Below are positions 1-6,426 of a stretch of DNA of 18,757 nt, in pieces. How positions within the stretch are numbered: position 1 is the stretch's first letter; every line of letters begins with the position of its first letter. Under the pieces are notes generated by a model, which was given only the letters and a program-made list of their open reading frames with translations, made no database searches and was not told the DNA's origin. The DNA lies in the NCBI GenBank assembly GCA_024224995.1, contig JAAENB010001042.1:1-18757 (forward strand). The letters are read 5' to 3'. This stretch comes from a bacterium. GTDB lineage: Bacteria; Spirochaetota; UBA4802; UBA5550. Position numbers and translations under genes: made by a program.

Positions 1-140
1 CAGAGGTCCATTTTGGCATTAATATCGCCCTGGATAATAACCAGTACGAACAATTCATGGATGATGCCACAAATACATCGGATTTTTTAAATAAAGGATT
101 TAACGTATCAACGAAATTGGGAGCAGGTTATGCATTCTAA
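1..140 (+). CDS. C-terminal fragment of a probable outer-membrane beta-barrel protein
   Basis: The reading frame is open from the left edge and stops with TAA at 138-140; reading codons from base 3 gives 45 residues ending ...STKLGAGYAF. Alternating polar and hydrophobic residues in the last strand, and a final aromatic Phe preceded by Tyr and Ala, are the usual C-terminal signature recognised by the BAM machinery. The final bases lie 13 nt before the start of the next gene, so the two are probably co-transcribed. The rest of the protein is outside the window, so its substrate or family cannot be named. It could be any small outer-membrane barrel; the barrel call rests on the terminal strand only. 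Confidence 0.6.
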   Translation, partial: EVHFGINIALDNNQYEQFMDDATNTSDFLNKGFNVSTKLGAGYAF

Positions 141-153
141 CAGGAGCAGGCAC

Positions 154-696
154 ATGAAAAAAAACCTGGTTTTTATTGTAATGGCGGGTTTAATCGCGGG
201 GTGTACCTCAACAAAGGTATTTTACAGCAAGGCACCTATTAAGGAAAAGGGGGTAATCGCCATTATGCCCTTTGATGACTATAAAGAGAAGAATAATTCC
301 GGGCAGATCGTAAGCAGCCTGTTTTTTGTCCGGTTTATGCAGAATGATTACCAGGTATTAAAGCCCGAGAGTATCCGCCGGGTTTTGGAAGAGAGTAAAA
401 GGACATCTTCTACTATGGGAATGGCGGAAGTCAGGGAGCTGGGAACCCGGTTAAAAGCCGATTATGTCCTGACGGGGTCCATTAATGATTATAACAGTTT
501 TGCCAGCAACCGGAAGATGCTTTTAATGTTTGAATGGCTGCAAATAACCTATTCCGTTGGTGTTACAGCGCATCTCATTGACGTAAATACCGGGGATGTC
601 GTCTGGGTAGGCTCAGCCTGTGACCAGTCCTATTCCTATTTACAGGCCGGGGAAGAAGTCGTCAATACCCTGTATTCAACGATGCAGGGTGATTGA
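154..696 (+). CDS. CsgG/LpoB-like outer-membrane lipoprotein
   Basis: Protein of 180 aa with a short lipoprotein signal: basic MKK start, hydrophobic core, and lipobox I-A-G-C with the lipidated Cys at residue 17, followed by Thr. The ATG at 154 is chosen over the in-frame ATG at 130 because AGGAG lies at 142-146 and the signal peptide then has normal length; 130 would also overlap the preceding gene. After the signal come IAIMPFDDY, a central helix region (ESIRRVLEESKR), KADYVLTGSINDY, and a C-terminal strand VTAHLIDVNTGDVVWVGSA. This pattern matches the alpha/beta fold shared by CsgG, LpoB, FlgO and related periplasmic lipoproteins. Proteins of this kind form or help secretion pores or activate envelope enzymes. 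The specific role is unknown; the gene follows an outer-membrane barrel gene with a 13-nt gap, suggesting joint work at the outer membrane. Confidence 0.7.
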   Translation: MKKNLVFIVMAGLIAGCTSTKVFYSKAPIKEKGVIAIMPFDDYKEKNNSGQIVSSLFFVRFMQNDYQVLKPESIRRVLEESKRTSSTMGMAEVRELGTRLKADYVLTGSINDYNSFASNRKMLLMFEWLQITYSVGVTAHLIDVNTGDVVWVGSACDQSYSYLQAGEEVVNTLYSTMQGD

Positions 697-718
697 ACCC
701 CGGCTTCAAACTTTTTTT
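693..718 (+). terminator. weak candidate intrinsic terminator after the CsgG-like gene
   Basis: TTGAA (693-697) can pair with TTCAA (705-709) around a C/G-rich 7-nt loop, and a run of seven T follows at 712-718. The stem is only 5 bp and overlaps the stop codon, so the hairpin is marginal. The T-run also overlaps the 3' end of the converging small gene. Position between converging genes supports termination here, but the structure alone is weak. Confidence 0.3.
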
Positions 719-941
719 ACGCCGCGTACATATCAACGGAGATTACTTCAGAGAGGGGTATTCTTTTTTCGTTATTCCATTTGTCAAGAGTCACAATGAC
801 ATCATTAATGAGGGACCTGTTTTTATACAATTCAACCTCTTCACCGTCTTCCAGGACTACAATAATATCCAGGCCTTTAACCTCAAGATATTTTTCCAAT
901 AGTTCTTTAAAGCTTTTTTTTCTTTTTTTTGCCTGTGTCAT
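717..941 (-). CDS. small hypothetical protein, acidic/basic mixed, 74 aa
   Basis: Small protein starting MTQAKKRKKSFKELLEKYLEVKG. The first half is a Lys-rich helix; the second half looks beta-rich (LDIIVVLEDGEEVELY, DVIVTLDKW, RIPLSEVISVDMYAA). A GGGAG ribosome site about 10 nt before the ATG supports the start. It converges on the CsgG-like gene with a 20-nt gap. The closing pattern IPLSEVISVD is reminiscent of small Sm-like or Rof-like beta barrels, but this is only an impression and no family can be claimed. No membrane segment or signal peptide is visible. It is kept as a gene because of its clean start site and ordinary composition. Confidence 0.55.
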   Translation of the reverse strand: MTQAKKRKKSFKELLEKYLEVKGLDIIVVLEDGEEVELYKNRSLINDVIVTLDKWNNEKRIPLSEVISVDMYAA

Positions 942-1142
942 AATGATCTGTCTCCCTTTTATGTCTCATCGTTTTGTTTATTTATATCCGGTTAGTCTTA
1001 CTGATGCTTACACAGAATGTATCGGATGTTAGGCGGAGAGGGATTAATAATTTTTTTAGAAAATGCTAAAAAACTTTTAAAGCATCGGTTAAAGTATTAA
1101 TTAATGCTTAAATTTATTTAAATAGTGCCTAATGCAGCCGTA

Positions 1143-2093
1143 TTAATCTTCAAACCCCATTCTCCAGAGTGCCGTACCTGCCAGGTTTTGTTTCCGGGCA
1201 AGGTTCGTGAGCCTGCGCCGTGTTGTTTTGTCGGAGAAGTATACGGTGTGTCTGCCTTTTGAGTCCTTATATGAAACAAACACGCAGCCCGAAGGGTGCC
1301 GGGAAGAGCCGTATTTCCGAACCAGCTTCATTCCGGCCCTGGCTGAAAGGGCTCTTGTTCTGCCTTTTTCCCGCCAGTGGTATCCGTATGCGGGAATACC
1401 AAGCCAGACCTGCCCGGGCTTGAAATGGCGCAGCATTTCGCTGATATTTTTTCGCGACCATTCCACCCCGGTTACAGGCCCCGGACCGGAGCGGTGGCTG
1501 TGATAGTCGTAGCACATGAGAACAACCTGATCCAGGTGGGGAGCAAGCAATCCCGGATCATGAAACCCGCATAACCGGGCGGGAAACTCTACCGGGGGGA
1601 ACAGGGCCATGGAAAGGGTGCTCCCTTTCAGAGCGGGGCGAAGCTCCTTAAGGAACTGCGCAAGCCGGGGAGCGTATGCCGGAGGCAGGTACTCGAAATC
1701 AAGGTGGACTCCGGTGAAATTATGTTTTTTAACCAGGCGCAGTATACTGCTGATTGCCTTTTTTCTAAGCCCGGGAGACCGGAGAATTTTTCGGCCCACT
1801 GCAACAGAGCTAAAACCAATGAGAGGGTAGAGGGGAACTCCATATTTTTTGGTTTTTTTCCGGACGCGGGAATAAAGCCTGCCCTTTGAATGCTTGATTT
1901 TTCCTTTTGAGGTCAGTTTAAATCCCGTAATGCAGGCAGCATCAAGTTTGGGGAGAGTGGAATCGAGATTTCGGGAGCTTAAGCGTGATGAGTGAAGAAT
2001 ATAAGCCCATGTTTTTACTGCGGGAGCTTCCGCAGTGCCCCCGGGCAGGGAGACCACCAGGATAAAAAGAAGAATAAGTCTGATAAATTTCAT
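1143..2093 (-). CDS. secreted glycoside hydrolase family 18-like protein (YaaH/SleL type)
   Basis: Protein of 316 aa from the ATG at 2093; an upstream in-frame ATG at 2108 is less likely because the GGGGGG just upstream of 2093 serves as ribosome site and the signal peptide (MKFIRLILLFILVVSLPGG) then starts normally. The mature part is a GH18 TIM barrel: strand-4 motif FTGVHLDFE at residues 126-134, MCYDY at 193-197, LGIPAYGYHW at 231-240, and GTALWRMGFED at the C-terminus with the conserved Trp at 310. In GH18 the motif DGxDxDxE carries the catalytic Glu; here Asp132 and Glu134 remain but the two earlier Asp positions are Thr127 and His130, as in many spore-germination-type members. It probably cleaves a GlcNAc-containing polymer, such as peptidoglycan, in the periplasm or outside. 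It is transcribed alone and diverges from the MoxR operon. Confidence 0.8.
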   Translation of the reverse strand: MKFIRLILLFILVVSLPGGTAEAPAVKTWAYILHSSRLSSRNLDSTLPKLDAACITGFKLTSKGKIKHSKGRLYSRVRKKTKKYGVPLYPLIGFSSVAVGRKILRSPGLRKKAISSILRLVKKHNFTGVHLDFEYLPPAYAPRLAQFLKELRPALKGSTLSMALFPPVEFPARLCGFHDPGLLAPHLDQVVLMCYDYHSHRSGPGPVTGVEWSRKNISEMLRHFKPGQVWLGIPAYGYHWREKGRTRALSARAGMKLVRKYGSSRHPSGCVFVSYKDSKGRHTVYFSDKTTRRRLTNLARKQNLAGTALWRMGFED

Positions 2094-2293
2094 AACAGAA
2101 CCCCCCATTACAACCTGGTTGGTATATTGAAGCGGCTTGCATAAAAATCAAGTATATTTTACAAAACATTATTCGGTAAGAGGATAACTGAATTGTTCAG
2201 GTAAAACTAATTAGTTGACAGGAATCTTATTCTTATTTAGCAAGTATCCCAGGGTAAAAAGCTTTGAACTTTGTTAAGAGCAGCGGACCCCGT

Positions 2294-2467
2294 GGTCGCG
2301 TCTTAATATAAGGTATATCGAGCCGGAATGCAACCTATGCCGGGAGCAATACCTCTGCGGAACGTTCGGAACTCCCTCCGCTCAAACAGCCTCACATTCC
2401 GCAGAGGCATCGCTCCCGGCATAGGTTACATTCCGAATTACGTTTTCCGGTATATTAAGACAGGACC
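2294..2467. repeat. hairpin 1 of copy A: 174-bp palindromic element with terminal inverted repeats
   Basis: Outer ends 2294-2310 (GGTCgcGTCTTAATATA) and 2451-2467 are inverted repeats of each other with two mismatches. The inner arms 2324-2362 and 2397-2435 pair over 39 bp with three mismatches, all of the A/C type. The 34-nt loop (2363-2396) is the inverted copy of the loop motif in hairpin 2. The overall shape, a long palindrome with short terminal inverted repeats and no coding capacity, resembles a MITE. No target-site duplication is evident. Confidence 0.8.
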
Positions 2468-2526
2468 GACTCCGTGTAGTGGGGAAAAAATACGTCAGAA
2501 ACTAAATAGCATTGCGAGCTGCATCT

Positions 2527-2620
2527 GGCTTTGAAGTAGTATGGGCTCTTTGGGTTGTGAGGACTGTTTGAGCGGAGCGAGTTCCGCAGCAATCCAAAGA
2601 GCCCATACTACTTCAAGGCC
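2527..2620 (+). repeat. hairpin 2 of copy A: 31-bp stem with 32-nt conserved loop
   Basis: Arms 2527-2557 and 2590-2620 pair over all 31 positions, with two G/T pairs (T2530 and G2554) and the rest Watson-Crick. The 32-nt loop 2558-2589 contains GACTGTTTGAGCGGAGCGAG and itself offers a small GC-GGA-GC stem. From 2527 through the tail (about 110 nt) copy B differs by a single base. There is no T-run after it, so it is not an ordinary intrinsic terminator. Confidence 0.9.
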
Positions 2621-2665
2621 CGCGCACAAGCAAAATCAAGTTTCTTGAGAGAGAGGAGAACATTG

Positions 2666-3613
2666 ATGCAAGCTGAAGAGAGGGTAGAGTTTCGGAGAAA
2701 ACGGAGCTTGAATGATGTTATTGGCGATACCTTTACCTTTGTAAAACATACAGCCGGGCCCCTGGGCAAAAGTATCCTGTACGCGGCAGGACCGCCGGCT
2801 ATTCTGTTCGCGGCCCTGCTTTCTTATTTTAACCTGGCAGTGCTTGAACAAATGGAAACGTCCATAGGGGGGAGTTCCCCGCAGGAGATGGGCATCCTGA
2901 TCTCGGGACAGGGAACAGCCGCTATATTGTATATGGCGGTGCTGTTTGCCGCGACCTTTATACTAACAACTGTTATGAATTTGATAGTTTTTGAAGCTGT
3001 TATTATCTATGAAAAAAATGAAGAAGAGGTCACGGTCCCGGCCATATTCGCGGGAATTCGAAAAGATTTCCTCATGGTTTTTTTTACCAACCTGGGAATG
3101 TTTGTTATTATTTTCCTGGCAGCAATGGTAATAACTTTTGTGGGGGCAATGACCCTGATCCTCATCCCCATCGCCGTTCTCGTGATTCTCATCGGAGGAA
3201 TATATCTCTGGGTACCGCTGCATTTTGTGGTCATGATCCGCGTAGAGGAGCGGGTAGGGTTCCGGAGTTCCATAAGCAGAAGCATCAGGCTTCTCTCCGG
3301 GTACTGGTGGAATAGCTTTGGACTTTTCCTGGTATTGTATATTGTTGTATGGGCAGTTGTCGGCTCCCTGGGATTGATCCCGGGGGGAGTGGGGCTTTTT
3401 ATGGGAGGCAGTATGGGCTTTTTAAAAGGAGTAACGATTTTTTCAAACGTAATGACAGTAGTATTTTCCATATTTTATTTTATCCCCATGATCGCAACTG
3501 CTTTTCAGTATTATACTATTGTTGAAGAGAGGGAAGGGACAGGCTTGCTTCGAAGACTTGATACAATAACGGATGAAGGAAAGAGAGGATATGGTGAAGC
3601 GGGAGCGGAATAA
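2666..3613 (+). CDS. polytopic membrane protein, first gene of the MoxR operon
   Basis: Protein of 315 aa from the ATG at 2666, preceded by GAGAGGAG at 2650-2657; a TTG-started longer form at 2645 would lie inside the repeat element and has no ribosome site. After a short cytoplasmic N-terminus (ending ...NDVIGDTFTFVKHT) about six hydrophobic segments follow, including long Ile/Val/Leu stretches around residues 90-115, 140-160, 160-185, 220-245 and 270-295. The segment VGFRSSISRSIRLLSGYWWNSFGLFLVLYIVVW resembles the membrane domain found beside glycerophosphodiester phosphodiesterases and in related uncharacterised permease-like proteins. No catalytic motif is visible. It starts a six-gene operon and overlaps the next gene by 23 bp, so it probably acts with the MoxR/DUF58 membrane system. 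Confidence 0.75.
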   Translation: MQAEERVEFRRKRSLNDVIGDTFTFVKHTAGPLGKSILYAAGPPAILFAALLSYFNLAVLEQMETSIGGSSPQEMGILISGQGTAAILYMAVLFAATFILTTVMNLIVFEAVIIYEKNEEEVTVPAIFAGIRKDFLMVFFTNLGMFVIIFLAAMVITFVGAMTLILIPIAVLVILIGGIYLWVPLHFVVMIRVEERVGFRSSISRSIRLLSGYWWNSFGLFLVLYIVVWAVVGSLGLIPGGVGLFMGGSMGFLKGVTIFSNVMTVVFSIFYFIPMIATAFQYYTIVEEREGTGLLRRLDTITDEGKRGYGEAGAE

Positions 3614-4328
3614 ACGCGTTTATATTATACCGGTCCTGGTTTTCCTGTTTCTTTTTCCACTGTACGGGACACCTCCAGAAAACAGGGCTCCGGCACGGGT
3701 GAGAATGCCTGCGGAAAAAGATCTTGAAACATACCGTTCCAGGCCGGAATTCCGCTACGACGATAAGGAAAAACCGCCGAACACCATACTGGAAGAGCTC
3801 TGGTTCCGGTTCAAAAAGAAAATTGAGAAGTTGTTCCGCGGCGGAGAGGAGTCCGGAGTATGGAATATCATAAAATACTGCATAATGGGAGCGGTAATAA
3901 TCCTGGTAATTTTTATCCTCATCAAGTCCGATTTTAAGTGGTTTATGTTCCGGAAAAAGAAGATACTTGAGCCGGAGTCGGCGGAATACCGTGAGATCTA
4001 TGAAGATATTAGAAAAATTGATTTTGATACATTGATAGAGGAGCAGGCGCAAAATGAAGATTACCGCAAAGCAGTACGCCTGTGTTACAACCGGTCATTA
4101 CAGGAACTCCTGGAAAAGGAGCTTATTGCCTGGGAGCGGGACAAAACCAACACCGACTATTTACGGGAAATGAAAGATTCGAAAGATCCGGAATTAACAA
4201 ATGATTTCAGGGAAATAACCCGGATATTTGAATACTCCTGGTACGGTTTTTTTTCTATCGACCTTATTCTTTTCTCAAAGATCAAAAAGCAGTTCGATAA
4301 TTTCAGCCGCAGGGTTTCTTCCCTATGA
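3591..4328 (+). CDS. DUF4129 domain membrane protein
   Basis: Protein of 245 aa. The ATG at 3591 is preferred to the in-frame ATG at 3573 because AAGGAAAGAGAGG directly precedes it and it yields a regular signal peptide (MVKRERNKRVYIIPVLVFLFLFPLYG). A Pro-rich, charged extracytoplasmic stretch of about 60 residues follows, then one membrane segment near residues 92-112 and a cytoplasmic C-terminal domain. That domain (about 155-225) reads DYRKAVRLCYNRSLQELLEKELIAW...DFREITRIFEYSWYG, the helical pattern of DUF4129, which in other proteins is attached to transglutaminase or MoxR-cluster membrane proteins. Function of DUF4129 is unknown. The start overlaps the previous gene and the end overlaps the next by 4 bp (ATGA), so translation is coupled. 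Confidence 0.85.
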   Translation: MVKRERNKRVYIIPVLVFLFLFPLYGTPPENRAPARVRMPAEKDLETYRSRPEFRYDDKEKPPNTILEELWFRFKKKIEKLFRGGEESGVWNIIKYCIMGAVIILVIFILIKSDFKWFMFRKKKILEPESAEYREIYEDIRKIDFDTLIEEQAQNEDYRKAVRLCYNRSLQELLEKELIAWERDKTNTDYLREMKDSKDPELTNDFREITRIFEYSWYGFFSIDLILFSKIKKQFDNFSRRVSSL

Positions 4329-5443
4329 GTAGAAAATTTAAAATAATAATAATCCTCTCTTTCGCGGTAAGTATCCTGGCAGCGGTAGACCTGTTACGGC
4401 CCTCACCAATAGACTGGTCCCACAGCTTTTCCAAAAAGGATACCATTCGCTACGGTAATTATATCTTATTCGACCTGCTGCCGGTTCTTTTTCCCAATAA
4501 AAATATAACAGCGCAGTATGATTCTCCGTACGACAGTTTCAGCGGGAAAAAAATTTTCCAAAAGAATTTGATTATTATTAATAAAACCTTCCGCCCCGGG
4601 GACCGGGAGACCAGTGAGCTGTTTGGGTTTGTATACGCCGGGAATGAGCTCTTTATTGCGGCCCATGAAATAGGGGGCGGCTTTGCCCATAACCTGGGGA
4701 TTGAAATATCAATTGCCCCTCCGCGGCGAACGGCCGGTTATTATGTTAGTTCGTATAATAAAGAGGGGGCGGTAGTCCTTGGCTCTGATGAAAATGGGAA
4801 CGCCAACTTTATAAAAATTTCATATGGAAAAGGGCATGTGTATGTAAACACGGTATTGCTTGCCTTTACCAATTATAACCTGCTTCGGGAAAAAAATTAT
4901 GAATATGTATTTAAATCTCTTTCATATTTACCGGAACAGGATACACTCTGGGATGAGTTTTACAAACCGGGAAGAGCGGCGGCCGCAACTCCTTTGCGGT
5001 ATATCTTAAGCAAAAAAGGATTACAGTGGTCGCATTATACTCTTTTATGCGGACTGGTTCTTTTTGTAGTCTTTGGAGGAAGAAGGAGACAGCGGGTAAT
5101 TCCTATCATAGAGCCTTTGAAAAATACCACCCTTGAGTTTATTGAAACCGTAGGACGGCTTTATTTCCGGCGAGGTGACCACAAAAATATCGCGGAAAAA
5201 AAGATTGTATATTTTTTAGATCATATTCATTCTCGATATTATATAGACGCCCTTCATGTAGACAGTGATCTATACGCGAACCTTGCGGCAAAATCGGGAA
5301 TGTCCGAAAGTGATATGGAACAGTTGTTTGAATATATAACAACCATCAGGAATAGCCCGGCAGTGTCGTCGAAGCAGTTATTCGAATTAAATAAACGCAT
5401 TGAAAATTTTTGGGCGCAACAAATACACGGAGCAGGACAATAG
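4325..5443 (+). CDS. DUF4350 domain membrane-anchored protein
   Basis: Protein of 372 aa beginning at the ATG that overlaps the preceding stop (ATGA, 4325-4328). Residues 5-23 form a membrane anchor, followed by RPSPIDWSHSFSKKDTIRYGNYILFDLLPVLFP, a typical opening of DUF4350. The domain runs to about residue 200, with NLIIINKTFRPGDRETSELFGFVYAGNELFIAAHEIG and GKGHVYVNT, and has a class-I-glutamine-amidotransferase-like fold in related families but no visible catalytic Cys-His pair. A second membrane segment lies near residues 235-252 (HYTLLCGLVLFVVFGG), followed by a helical cytoplasmic tail of about 120 residues. DUF4350 genes are regularly neighbours of MoxR and DUF58 genes, as here. Biochemical role is unknown. 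Confidence 0.85.
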   Translation: MSRKFKIIIILSFAVSILAAVDLLRPSPIDWSHSFSKKDTIRYGNYILFDLLPVLFPNKNITAQYDSPYDSFSGKKIFQKNLIIINKTFRPGDRETSELFGFVYAGNELFIAAHEIGGGFAHNLGIEISIAPPRRTAGYYVSSYNKEGAVVLGSDENGNANFIKISYGKGHVYVNTVLLAFTNYNLLREKNYEYVFKSLSYLPEQDTLWDEFYKPGRAAAATPLRYILSKKGLQWSHYTLLCGLVLFVVFGGRRRQRVIPIIEPLKNTTLEFIETVGRLYFRRGDHKNIAEKKIVYFLDHIHSRYYIDALHVDSDLYANLAAKSGMSESDMEQLFEYITTIRNSPAVSSKQLFELNKRIENFWAQQIHGAGQ

Positions 5444-5444
5444 C

Positions 5445-6425
5445 ATGAAAGAAGAAGTAATTTTTAAAGAACGGACCAACCTGGACGAGATCCGGGATGC
5501 CATAGAAAAAATAACCGGGGAACTCCGAAAGGTTATTGTGGGACAGCAGGAGATGATAGAGCTGGTTACCGCAGCAATCCTTGCACGGGGGCATATTATG
5601 CTGGAAGGGGTGCCGGGAATCGCGAAAACATTAACAGCAAAGCTGGTCGCAAAAACCATGAAAATAGGTTTTTCTCGCATACAGTTCACCCCGGATTTAA
5701 TGCCGTCGGATATTATAGGAACAACGGTTTATAATGCCAAAACATCGGAATTTGAGTTTAACAAGGGCCCCATTTTTTCCAACCTGATCCTGATTGATGA
5801 AATAAACAGGGCACCGGCAAAGACCCAGGCAGCCCTGCTTGAAGTAATGGAAGAGCGCCAGGTAACCGTAGACGGAACCACCTACCGGATGGATGAGCCT
5901 TTTATGGTTATCGCCACTCAGAATCCCATTGAATACGAAGGAACATACCGGCTGCCCGAGGCAGAGCTGGACCGGTTTATGCTCAAAATAGAGATTGATT
6001 ATCCCGGTTTTGAGGATGAAGTGGAAATTCTCTCCCAATGGAATAAAAGGACCGATACGGAGCCTGGAAAAGAAGTGCGGCCCGTAATTGGAGCACAGGA
6101 GATAGCGCAGTACCAGGCAACAGTCCGGAGCGTGCTGGTAAATGAGAACCTGCTCCGGTATATCGCGGAGATAGTAAACCGGACACGAAAAAACAGTTCT
6201 TTATACCTTGGAGGATCGCCCAGGGCTTCCCTGTCAATACTGGACGGAGCAAAGGCCCTGGCAGTGCTTCGGGGAAGAGATTTTGTAATACCTGAAGATA
6301 TACAGGTAACCGCGTACCCGGCTCTGCGCCACCGGATACTGCTTACTCCGGAAAAGGAAATGGAAGGTACGGGAGTGGAAGATATTATTAAAGAAATAAT
6401 TGAACGGATAGAGGTTCCCCGGTAA
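5445..6425 (+). CDS. MoxR-family AAA+ ATPase
   Basis: Protein of 326 aa from the ATG at 5445, one base after the previous stop, with CAGGA upstream; a longer TTG-started form (5400) would overlap the DUF4350 gene. Walker A is GVPGIAKT (55-62), with Ala in place of the usual Gly as is normal in MoxR proteins. Walker B is LILIDEIN (114-121), sensor 1 is ATQNP (157-161), a candidate arginine finger lies in PEAELDRF (171-178), and sensor 2 is GGSPRAS (256-262). The length is standard for the family. MoxR ATPases act as chaperones, usually with a vWA-domain partner, to insert metals or assemble complexes. The next gene encodes such a DUF58 partner. The enzyme is cytosolic and probably recruited to the membrane by its neighbours. 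Confidence 0.95.
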   Translation: MKEEVIFKERTNLDEIRDAIEKITGELRKVIVGQQEMIELVTAAILARGHIMLEGVPGIAKTLTAKLVAKTMKIGFSRIQFTPDLMPSDIIGTTVYNAKTSEFEFNKGPIFSNLILIDEINRAPAKTQAALLEVMEERQVTVDGTTYRMDEPFMVIATQNPIEYEGTYRLPEAELDRFMLKIEIDYPGFEDEVEILSQWNKRTDTEPGKEVRPVIGAQEIAQYQATVRSVLVNENLLRYIAEIVNRTRKNSSLYLGGSPRASLSILDGAKALAVLRGRDFVIPEDIQVTAYPALRHRILLTPEKEMEGTGVEDIIKEIIERIEVPR

Positions 6426-6426
6426 C

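Larger units (their letters stand above)
2294..2652 (+). repeat. interspersed two-hairpin element, copy A, upstream of the MoxR operon
   Basis: This element fills most of the 572-nt gap between the GH18-like gene and the MoxR operon; 2094-2293 holds no other clear feature. It consists of hairpin 1 (2294-2467), a linker with a small 5-bp hairpin (about 2470-2485) followed by six A, the conserved box TACGTCAGAAACTAAAT (from 2491), hairpin 2 (2527-2620), the conserved tail CCCGCGCACAAGCAAAAT, and AGTTTCTTGAGAG (2639-2651) leading into the Shine-Dalgarno site. AGAAACT (2497-2503) can pair with AGTTTCT (2639-2645) to enclose hairpin 2. Copy B at 8531-8880 has the same arrangement; copy C at 14568-14749 has the second half only, on the other strand. 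All are in the sense of the gene they precede. It may be a leader RNA or a mobile hairpin element. Confidence 0.9.

Noticed and set aside
781..1032. 83-codon plus-strand frame across 781-1032
   Set aside because: It is antisense to the small 74-aa gene, which has a better ribosome site, and its composition (Ser/Phe/Leu runs) looks non-coding.
2215..2243. Perfect TTGACA upstream of repeat copy A as promoter of the MoxR operon
   Set aside because: The hexamer 17 bp downstream is TAGCAA, a poor -10; no better -10 lies within 15-19 bp, so only half a promoter is present.
2527..2620. Hairpin 2 as an intrinsic transcription terminator
   Set aside because: It lacks a following T-run on either strand and in every copy it leads into a ribosome site, so it precedes rather than ends a gene.
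2300..2631. CRISPR array or integron attC sites
   Set aside because: There are only three dispersed copies, no regular spacers, no cas or integrase gene, and the loop rather than the ends is conserved, which is opposite to attC.
3007..3471. Long open frame on the minus strand inside the first MoxR-operon gene (154 codons)
   Set aside because: Its translation is rich in Thr, Arg, Ile and Pro without any domain or ribosome site and lies wholly inside a well-supported membrane protein gene.
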